Shown here in pieces: positions 58,163-64,000 of a DNA stretch of 64,000 nucleotides. The notes under the pieces were generated by a model that worked only from the letters and a program-made list of their open reading frames with translations, was not told the DNA's origin and made no database searches. Location: assembly GCF_003201955.1 (NCBI RefSeq), contig NZ_QJJM01000009.1:1-64000 (forward strand). Direction: 5' to 3'. Numbering within the stretch: the first letter of the stretch is position 1; the number at the start of each line of letters is the position of its first letter. This DNA is from Blastomonas natatoria (GTDB lineage: Bacteria; Pseudomonadota; Alphaproteobacteria; Sphingomonadales; Sphingomonadaceae). Both the position numbers and the translations under genes were made by a program.

Positions 58163-59209
58163 TCAAGCCGCCATGGTGAACGGCTCCAGGCCCGACAGGC
58201 GCGTCTGGACCGGCAGCGTCGGGATGGCGCGCGGCGGGGCGCTGGCGACGGCGCGGGCGATCGCGCCGATATGGCCCGGCGTGGTGCCGCAGCAGCCGCC
58301 GACGATGTTGATAAGGCCATCCTCGAGCCACTGGCCGATCAGCTTTGCGGTATGCTCGGGCAGCTCGTCATACTGGCCAAGGTCATTGGGCAGCCCGGCA
58401 TTGGGATAGGCCATGATCAGCGTGTCCGCCTGGCGCGCGAGCGCGGCCAGGTGCGGGCGCAGCAGGTCCGCGCCGAACGAGCAGTTGAGGCCCACGGTGA
58501 GCGGCTTGATGTGGCGAACGGCATGCCAAAAGGCCTCGACAGTGTGGCCGGACAGGTTGCGGCCGGCCATGTCGGTAATGGTCATGCTGAGCATGATCGG
58601 CACCTCGCGGCCCGCAGCCTCTGCCGCATCGCGCGCAGCCATCGCGGCGGCCTTGGCATTGAGCGTGTCGAAGATCGTCTCGATCAGGATGAAATCGACC
58701 CCGCCTTCGACCAGCGCATCGCACTGTTCGCGATAGACGTCGCGCATCGTGTCGAAATCGACCTCGCGATAGCCGGGATCGTTCACATCGGGCGAGAGCG
58801 ACAGCGTCTTGTTGGTCGGGCCGATGGCGCCTGCGACGAAGCGGGGCCTGCCGTCGCGCGCTTCGGCGGCATCGGCTTCCTCGCGCGCCACCCGGGCGGA
58901 TTCCACGTTGATCTCGCGCACCAGATGCTCGGCACCATAATCGGCCTGGCTGATGCGGTTGGCGCTGAACGTGTTGGTCTCGATGATGTCCGACCCCGCG
59001 TCGAGATAGGCGCGGTGAATGCCTGCGATGACCGACGGACAGGTCAGCGCGAGAATATCGTTATTGCCCTTCTGATCATGGGTGAATTCGATGCCGCCGC
59101 GGAAATCGGCTTCTTCCAGCCGGTGCGCCTGGATCTGGGTGCCATAGCCGCCGTCGAGCATCATGATGCGCGTGGCGGCGATGGACTTGAGCTTTTCGGC
59201 GGGGCTCAT
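58163..59209 (-). CDS. Methionine synthase, homocysteine-binding part
   Basis: A 348-residue homocysteine S-methyltransferase domain protein, equal to the N-terminal module of MetH. It opens [12 protein letters not shown], has [16 protein letters not shown] and the zinc cysteines in LNCSFG and [16 protein letters not shown]. The ATG overlaps the metF stop (ATGA). Split metH is common in alphaproteobacteria. With the downstream protein it should form a working enzyme. Confidence 0.94.
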   Translation of the reverse strand: MSPAEKLKSIAATRIMMLDGGYGTQIQAHRLEEADFRGGIEFTHDQKGNNDILALTCPSVIAGIHRAYLDAGSDIIETNTFSANRISQADYGAEHLVREINVESARVAREEADAAEARDGRPRFVAGAIGPTNKTLSLSPDVNDPGYREVDFDTMRDVYREQCDALVEGGVDFILIETIFDTLNAKAAAMAARDAAEAAGREVPIMLSMTITDMAGRNLSGHTVEAFWHAVRHIKPLTVGLNCSFGADLLRPHLAALARQADTLIMAYPNAGLPNDLGQYDELPEHTAKLIGQWLEDGLINIVGGCCGTTPGHIGAIARAVASAPPRAIPTLPVQTRLSGLEPFTMAA

Positions 59210-60162
59210 GCGGCATTCTCCTGAAGCACCGGGGCGGCGGCTGCCTTGGGGGCACGCAGGCCCAGCAGGTGGCAGATCGCAAAGCTCAGCTCGGCGCGGT
59301 TGAGGGTGTAGAAGTGGAAATGGCGCACGCCGCCCGAATAGAGACGGCGGCACATTTCGGCAGCGACCGTGGCGGCGACAAGCTGGCGCGTGGTCGGGTG
59401 ATCGTCCAGCCCTTCGAACAGGTCGTTCATCCATTGCGGAATCTCGGTGCCGCAGGCGCCGGCGATCTTGCGCGTGGTAGCGACATTGCTCACCGGCAGG
59501 ATACCCGGCAGGATCGGCGCGGTGATCCCGGCCCGGGTATAGGCATCGCGGAAGCGGAAAAAAGCTTCGGGCGAAAAGAAGAACTGGGTGATCGCCTGGT
59601 CGGCACCGGCATCGAGCTTGCGCTTGAGATTGTCGATGTCGCTGTCTGCGCAGTCGGCATCCGGATGCGTTTCGGGATAAGCAGCGACCGAAATCTCGAA
59701 CGGGGCTACCTGCTTGAGGCCCTTTACCAGCTCGGCTGCGTTGGCATAGCCCTTCGGGTGCGCGACGAATTTCTCGCCCATGCGCGGCGGGTCGCCGCGC
59801 AGCGCCACGATATGGCGCACGCCGGCATCCCAATAGCTCTGCGCAATGGTGTCGATCTCGTCGCGGGTCGCATCCACGCAGGTGAGGTGCGCCGCAGCGG
59901 GAATCGCGGTTTCGGAGGCAATGCGCGCAACCGTGGCATGGGTGCGCTCGCGCGTCGAACCGCCCGCGCCATAGGTCACCGAGACGAATTTGGGGCCAAG
60001 CGGGGCGAGCGTGGTCAGCGTGTCCCACAGGGTCTCTTCCATCTTCTCCGTCTTGGGCGGGAAGAATTCGAAGCTCACCTCGACGTCTCCGGCCAGCCCC
60101 GCGAACAGCGGAGTACCCAGCGCTTCGCGCGCTTCGGCCAGTTGTTTGAGCGAGAGGGTCAT
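59206..60162 (-). CDS. metF: 5,10-methylenetetrahydrofolate reductase
   Basis: A 318-residue flavoenzyme supplying methyl-folate to methionine synthase. FEFFPPKTEKMEETLW and VSVTYGAGGSTRERTH at the start, then DQAITQFFF and a GILPVSN segment are family landmarks. The ATG at 60162 overlaps the stop of the upstream ArsR/methyltransferase gene (ATGA). It sits in the order regulator, metF, metH-N, metH-C. Confidence 0.97.
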   Translation of the reverse strand: MTLSLKQLAEAREALGTPLFAGLAGDVEVSFEFFPPKTEKMEETLWDTLTTLAPLGPKFVSVTYGAGGSTRERTHATVARIASETAIPAAAHLTCVDATRDEIDTIAQSYWDAGVRHIVALRGDPPRMGEKFVAHPKGYANAAELVKGLKQVAPFEISVAAYPETHPDADCADSDIDNLKRKLDAGADQAITQFFFSPEAFFRFRDAYTRAGITAPILPGILPVSNVATTRKIAGACGTEIPQWMNDLFEGLDDHPTTRQLVAATVAAEMCRRLYSGGVRHFHFYTLNRAELSFAICHLLGLRAPKAAAAPVLQENAA

Positions 60163-61166
60163 GCGGCAGCCTTTCTGGGCGTTTCGGGTGTTCGGGAATG
60201 GGGGTGAATGCGGGCAGGCTCGCCGCGATGCTGCCCCAGCCAGATCTTGACGGTCAGCGTGCCGCCAGAAAGGCTGCAAGTTTCGGCCAGATCAAACCCG
60301 GCATGGGCGAGCAATGCCGTCATCGCTTCATCGCTGAACCCTAGCCGGGCATGCGCGTCGCGCTCGCGCAATTCCTCCAGCGCATGCGCGGCAAAATCGA
60401 CGATCGCGATATGGGCGCCGGGAGCGGCAACCCGTCCTGCCTCATCCAGCACCGCCTGCGGGTTCTGCGCATAATGCAGCACCTGGTGCAGCAGGATGGT
60501 GTCCGCTGCGCCATCGGCCAGCGGAAGCGCGTAGAAATCGGCCTGGATCAGATCGACCGTGCCGCCCTGCATGTGCTGCAGCTTGGCGCGGGCCAGGCGA
60601 AGCATTTCCGGGCTGCGGTCAAGCGCCGTGCTGTGATCGGCAATCGGCCCGAACAGTTCGATCATGCGGCCCGTGCCGGTACCGATGTCGAGCAGGCGAC
60701 CCAGCGGCCGGTCGCCGATCAGTGCAGCCAGCGCAGCCTCCACCTCTGCTTCGGGCAGATAGAGCGAGCGGATTGCGTCCCATTCTCCCGCGTGCTGCGC
60801 AAAGAAGTCGGCCGCGCGCTGATCGCGGACGCTGCGAATCGCATCGAGCTGAGCGCGGTCGCTGGCATGCTGCGCGCAAAGCGTCTCGCCCACGGCATCT
60901 TCACGGCGCAGAAAGGCATCGAGCAGCCGCGCAGCCTCATGATCGCGGCGGGGAAGGGCAGGACGCAGGAAGACCCAGCTTCCTTCCTTGTGGCGCTCTG
61001 CAAGGCCTGCCTCGGCCAGAATGCGCACATGCCGCGAAACGCGCGGCTGGCTCTGTTCGAGCACCTGCGCCAGTTCGCCCACCGAAAGCTCCATCACCTG
61101 CAACAGCAGCATGATGCGCAATCGGCTGTCGTCCGCCAAAGCCCGGAAGAGAGTTCCCATGTCCAT
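60159..61166 (-). CDS. ArsR-family regulator fused to a SAM methyltransferase (SahR-like)
   Basis: A 335-residue two-domain protein. Residues 1-75 are an ArsR winged helix (TLFRALADDSRLRIMLLLQVMELSVGELAQVLEQSQPRVSRHVRIL), without the metal cysteines of ArsR itself. Residues 120-300 are a class I methyltransferase fold (LLDIGTGTGRMIELF, DLIQADFYALP). It heads the methionine-cycle operon and its start lies 7 bp from a 22-bp palindrome. SahR-type regulators of this family sense S-adenosylhomocysteine; that sensing here is inferred from context. Confidence 0.88.
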   Translation of the reverse strand: MDMGTLFRALADDSRLRIMLLLQVMELSVGELAQVLEQSQPRVSRHVRILAEAGLAERHKEGSWVFLRPALPRRDHEAARLLDAFLRREDAVGETLCAQHASDRAQLDAIRSVRDQRAADFFAQHAGEWDAIRSLYLPEAEVEAALAALIGDRPLGRLLDIGTGTGRMIELFGPIADHSTALDRSPEMLRLARAKLQHMQGGTVDLIQADFYALPLADGAADTILLHQVLHYAQNPQAVLDEAGRVAAPGAHIAIVDFAAHALEELRERDAHARLGFSDEAMTALLAHAGFDLAETCSLSGGTLTVKIWLGQHRGEPARIHPHSRTPETPRKAAA

Positions 61167-61173
61167 GCGGCAT

Positions 61174-61202
61174 CATATAAAGAATTCTTTATATGTGGTC
61201 AA
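61174..61202 (-). promoter_or_regulatory. Promoter and 22-bp palindromic operator of the methionine-cycle operon
   Basis: The perfect palindrome at 61174-61195 has half-site CATATAAAGAA. On the minus strand TTGACC (61202-61197) is followed after exactly 17 bp by TATATG (61179-61174), so the operator fills the spacer and -10 box. Transcription would begin at or next to the ATG at 61166, giving an almost leaderless message. Autorepression by the ArsR-type protein is likely. Confidence 0.8.
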
Positions 61203-61426
61203 TGCGGCTTGGGATCGCGCGCGGAAAAGCCCCTTATGCCCCGTTTGCTAGCGGCCGTTCACGCCTCGTCGCTTATCCCAACCAAAAAGATTGCAAAGAC
61301 AGAATTTGGGCGCTAGATGCGCCCGTCCGACAGTGGGGGCTTGGCTGAAACTTGTCGGAAAGGTTGTGACGTGTTTAACTCCTTTTGGGCTGTCATCAGC
61401 CATTTAGACAAGGACGGAAGTTCAAG

Positions 61427-61747
61427 ATGAAGAGCATTATTTCGATCGCATCGGTTGCCGCACTCTCGCTGGCTCTGGCTGCTTGCGGCGCAGAAAAGAC
61501 TGAAGAAGCTGCCACCGCCGAAGCGACCGCTGAAGAAGCTGCCGACGCTGGCATGGAAGCTGCCGAAACCGCTGGCGATGCCGCTGCCGAAGCTACCGAA
61601 GCTGCTGGCGAAGCCACCGAAGCTGCTGCTGAAGGCGCTGTCGAAGCTGCTGAAGCTGGCGCCGACAAGGCTGCTGCTGCTGCTGGTGAAGCCAAGGCTG
61701 CTGCCACCGACGCCGCTGCCGCTGCTGGTGAAGCTGCCAAGAAGTAA
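61427..61747 (+). CDS. Alanine/glutamate-rich small lipoprotein (106 residues)
   Basis: The signal peptide ends in the lipobox LAAC (about residue 20). The mature part consists almost wholly of Ala, Glu, Thr, Gly and Asp with a few Lys at the end (EATEAAGEATEAAAEGAVEAAEAGADKAAAAAGEAKAAATDAAAAAG), expected to be a long charged helix. AAGGACGGAAG lies before the ATG. Such proteins are abundant in sphingomonad envelopes; function unknown. The next lipoprotein starts within its stop codon. Confidence 0.85.
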   Translation: MKSIISIASVAALSLALAACGAEKTEEAATAEATAEEAADAGMEAAETAGDAAAEATEAAGEATEAAAEGAVEAAEAGADKAAAAAGEAKAAATDAAAAAGEAAKK

Positions 61748-61992
61748 TGCCTCGCTTCTTCGGAAGCTTGGATAAGACATCGGCCGTCAGCGCTTTGGCG
61801 CTGGCGGCCTTGTCATTTGGTCTGGCCGGATGCGGACCTGCAGAGAATGATCCGGGGCCGGGCGGTGTCACCGTGGGCGAGGCGCGTGCGCTGGACGAGG
61901 CCGCCGAGATGCTCGACGAACGCCAGGCCAATCCTGCCGCTGCGACACAGCCGCAGCCCCAGGACATTCCGGATCGGCAGCCCAGCAGATGA
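61747..61992 (+). CDS. Small hypothetical lipoprotein (81 residues)
   Basis: The ATG shares a base with the previous stop (TAATG), so translation is coupled. The signal peptide ends in LAGC (C29). The mature part is short, acidic and Pro/Gln-rich (QANPAAATQPQPQDIPDRQPS). A terminator-like hairpin lies inside the signal-peptide codons at 61782-61809, so expression could depend on read-through. Confidence 0.65.
   Translation: MPRFFGSLDKTSAVSALALAALSFGLAGCGPAENDPGPGGVTVGEARALDEAAEMLDERQANPAAATQPQPQDIPDRQPSR
61782..61809 (+). terminator. Strong hairpin inside the start of the 81-residue lipoprotein gene
   Basis: GGCCGTCAGCGC and GCGCTGGCGGCC form a 12-bp stem with one G-U pair and a TTTG loop; TTGTCATTT follows. 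It lies 35 bp after the stop of the Ala-rich lipoprotein and looks like its intrinsic terminator, though it is also coding sequence for the next gene. Confidence 0.55.
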
Positions 61993-62097
61993 CCGGCGCC
62001 AGCGGGCCGCCAGCTATGCCCGGAGTGTCGGTGCGATAGGCCCCGGCCATCTTTGACAGGTTTTCCGGCGCGCAAATCCCCGCTAGAGCCTGTGACC

Positions 62098-63006
62098 ATG
62101 ACCACCGCTCCCCTTCCCGATACCGAAACGCGCGGCCTGCTGTCGCTGCTGCCGATCGCGGCCCGGCCCTATGCGCTGCTGGCGCGGTTCGACCGTCCGA
62201 TCGGCTGGTGGCTGCTCTACTGGCCCTGCGCCTATGCGCTGGCTCTGGCGGGCGGGCTGATCACCCACTGGCCGCTGCTGCTGTGGATGTTGCTGGGCGC
62301 CATCGCGATGCGGGGCGCGGGGTGCGTGTACAACGATATCGTTGATCGCGATCTTGATGCCAGGGTGGCGCGGACGCGCGGACGCCCGCTGGCCAGCGGC
62401 GCGGTCAGCCTCAAGGCTGCCTGGGTCTGGCTGGTCAGCCTGTGCCTGATCGGGCTGATCGTGCTTGTGCAGTTGAACCTCGTCGCCGCGCTGATTGCCA
62501 TCGCCTCGCTCGCTCTGGTCGCCGCCTATCCCTTCATGAAGCGGATCACGTGGTGGCCGCAGGTCTGGCTGGGTCTGGTGTTCAGCTGGGGAGCGCTGGT
62601 CGCCTGGGCCGCAGTGACCGGTTCGGTGTCGCCTGCCGGCCTGTTGCTGTACGGTGGCAGCATCGCCTGGGTGATCGGTTATGATACCATCTACGCGCTT
62701 CAGGATGTCGAGGATGACGCGCTGGTCGGCATCCGGTCGAGCGCGCGGGCTCTGGGCGGGGCGGTGCGGTCTGGCATTGCGCTATGCTATGCGCTGGCGA
62801 TCGGCGGATGGGCGGCAGCGATCTGGCTGGTTCGACCCGATTGGGTGGCGCTGCTGGCGCTGCTGCCGGCAGCCGCCCATCTGGCCTGGCAGGTTCTGGC
62901 GCTGAAGCCCGGCGACCCGCAGGATCCGCTTGCCAAGTTCCGCAGCAACCGCAATGCCGGGCTGCTTGCCTTTCTCGCCTTTGCGGTGGTCGGCCTCGCC
63001 AGCTGA
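62098..63006 (+). CDS. ubiA: 4-hydroxybenzoate octaprenyltransferase
   Basis: A 302-residue membrane prenyltransferase that attaches the polyprenyl tail in ubiquinone synthesis. Eight to nine helices are present. The two Asp-rich metal sites are NDIVDRDLDARVARTRGRPLASG and YDTIYALQDVEDDALVGIRSSA, with RFDRPIGWWLLYWPC at the start. These are the UbiA pattern and not that of bacteriochlorophyll synthase BchG, which is relevant in this organism. Start ATG 62098 gives normal length. Confidence 0.94.
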   Translation: MTTAPLPDTETRGLLSLLPIAARPYALLARFDRPIGWWLLYWPCAYALALAGGLITHWPLLLWMLLGAIAMRGAGCVYNDIVDRDLDARVARTRGRPLASGAVSLKAAWVWLVSLCLIGLIVLVQLNLVAALIAIASLALVAAYPFMKRITWWPQVWLGLVFSWGALVAWAAVTGSVSPAGLLLYGGSIAWVIGYDTIYALQDVEDDALVGIRSSARALGGAVRSGIALCYALAIGGWAAAIWLVRPDWVALLALLPAAAHLAWQVLALKPGDPQDPLAKFRSNRNAGLLAFLAFAVVGLAS

Positions 63007-63062
63007 AACGATGACTTGCGAGGTAATGGCTAGGGCTATCGCGCTCGGCTAGGCTGGCCAAC

Positions 63063-63860
63063 ATGAAGCACGACAGCTGCAATCAGGAACCCGCCGGAGC
63101 GCAACTTCGCCAATGGCGCGAGCGCCGCCGCCTCAGCCAGCTGCAGCTGGCGCTCGAGGTCGAGATGTCCACCCGGCATCTCAGCTTTGTCGAAACCGGG
63201 CGTGCGCAGCCGAGCCGCGATCTCATCATCCGCCTGGCCGATTATCTCGACATACCTTTGCGTGCGCGCAACCAGATATTGCTGGCGGCGGGGCTTGCGC
63301 CGGAGTTCGAGGAAACCGGCCTCACTGCCCCCGAAATGGCCGAGGCTCTGGCAGCAGTCGAGCATCTGCTGAAGGCGCATGAGCCTTTCCCGGCGCTGGC
63401 GGTCGACCGGCACTGGAACATGGTTGCAGCCAATGGCGCACTCGCCGTGCTGACCGAGCAGATCGCGCCGCATCTGCTCGAGCCGCCGGTCAATGTGCTG
63501 CGGCTGGCGCTGCATCCCGGTGGCCTCGCCCCCCAGATCGTCAATTACGAGCAATGGCGAAGCTACATCCTGCACCGGCTCGATCGCGATATCGAGCTGA
63601 CCGCCGATTCGGGGCTGGTCGAACTGCGCGACGAGCTGGCCGCTTATCCCGGGTCGGCCAATGACAACGCCCCGCCCGGGCGCGCACCGATCGCGCTGCC
63701 GATGATCATCGACACCGTTGCGGGCAGGCTGTCGTTCATGAGCACGGTCACGATCTTCGGCACGCCGCGCGACATCACGCTCTCCGAACTCGCGCTCGAA
63801 ACCTTCTTTCCCGCCGATGCGCATACCATGCAGGTGCTGCGGTCGCTGGCCGGTTCATGA
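63063..63860 (+). CDS. XRE-family regulator with MmyB-like ligand domain
   Basis: A 265-residue transcription factor. An HTH covers about residues 13-70 (LRQWRERRRLSQLQLALEVEMSTRHLSFVETGRAQPSRDLIIRLADYL). A PAS-like MmyB domain follows (PFPALAVDRHWNMVAANGALAVL, FNVLRLALHPGGLAP-type sequence, here VNVLRLALHPGGLAPQIVNYEQWR). Such regulators often control a nearby dehydrogenase; its target may lie beyond the window edge. ATG start 56 bp after ubiA. Confidence 0.9.
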   Translation: MKHDSCNQEPAGAQLRQWRERRRLSQLQLALEVEMSTRHLSFVETGRAQPSRDLIIRLADYLDIPLRARNQILLAAGLAPEFEETGLTAPEMAEALAAVEHLLKAHEPFPALAVDRHWNMVAANGALAVLTEQIAPHLLEPPVNVLRLALHPGGLAPQIVNYEQWRSYILHRLDRDIELTADSGLVELRDELAAYPGSANDNAPPGRAPIALPMIIDTVAGRLSFMSTVTIFGTPRDITLSELALETFFPADAHTMQVLRSLAGS

Positions 63861-64000
63861 TGGAAGGGGGACGGCAGGGGGCTCGCGAGACCTGTGAAGC
63901 GAACCACCCTGCCGGAAGTGAAGATGACTGTGCACGAAACGCTGCACACAGCGTGCCAGGACACGAAATCCAAGGTTTTGCATAAGGCTGAATGGTTAAC

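Noticed and set aside
62098-63006. bchG (bacteriochlorophyll synthase) for the UbiA-type gene
   Set aside because: Sequence order and motifs match 4-hydroxybenzoate prenyltransferase, and no other bch gene is near.

Overview
The window is from a high-GC alphaproteobacterium, almost certainly an aerobic anoxygenic phototroph of the Sphingomonadales (Sphingomonadaceae/Erythrobacteraceae; a Blastomonas-like relative is my best guess, not proven). The grounds are the order bchI-bchD-bchO-crtF-bchC-bchX-bchY-bchZ-pufB-pufA-pufL-pufM-pufC, the split methionine synthase, the abundant short GC-rich palindromic intergenic repeats, and housekeeping proteins of sphingomonad type.

Bases 1-15,976 look accessory. 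They hold the 3' part of an OLD-like ATPase/TOPRIM gene, a two-partner secretion pair (outer-membrane transporter plus a 2,077-residue adhesin with 13 YDG repeats), a small gene with a hairpin over its ribosome binding site, a compact minus-strand operon encoding a PD-(D/E)XK nuclease with two unknown partners, and a small plasmid- or satellite-like module (HTH protein, AlpA-type regulator, HUH-type replication protein). The region ends at a tRNA-Arg(CCG) gene, a typical integration target, but no integrase or second attachment site is visible.

Bases 16,281-27,578 are core chromosome: argD-argF, bamD, a TonB-type receptor, a PH-domain membrane protein, an M20 peptidase, a lipoprotein, creD and an acyl-CoA dehydrogenase. 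Bases 27,815-41,412 are a photosynthesis block on the plus strand. It contains Mg-chelatase subunits I and D with accessory bchO, the spheroidene-pathway O-methyltransferase crtF, the bchC dehydrogenase and chlorophyllide reductase bchXYZ, then light-harvesting 1 (pufBA), the reaction centre (pufLM) and its tetrahaem cytochrome (pufC). Most genes overlap by ATGA. A canonical TGT-N12-ACA (PpsR/CrtJ) site overlaps the bchC promoter, and a degenerate copy lies before bchI. The block is bracketed by two direct copies of one ~160-bp repeat, and the remaining photosynthesis genes (crtC, crtD, puhA, bchFNBHLM, acsF and others) are not in the window.

Bases 41,600-64,000 are again mostly core: small membrane proteins, an HNH protein, an M20 amidohydrolase, a VOC protein, a serine hydrolase, a DUF3617 lipoprotein, uvrB, two adjacent toxin-antitoxin pairs (hicAB, higBA), a DsbD-like reductase, a beta-helix protein, a CPA2 antiporter, a methionine-cycle operon (ArsR-type regulator/methyltransferase, metF, split metH) under a 22-bp palindromic operator, two small lipoproteins, ubiA and an XRE regulator. 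No rRNA, CRISPR array or intact insertion sequence was seen.
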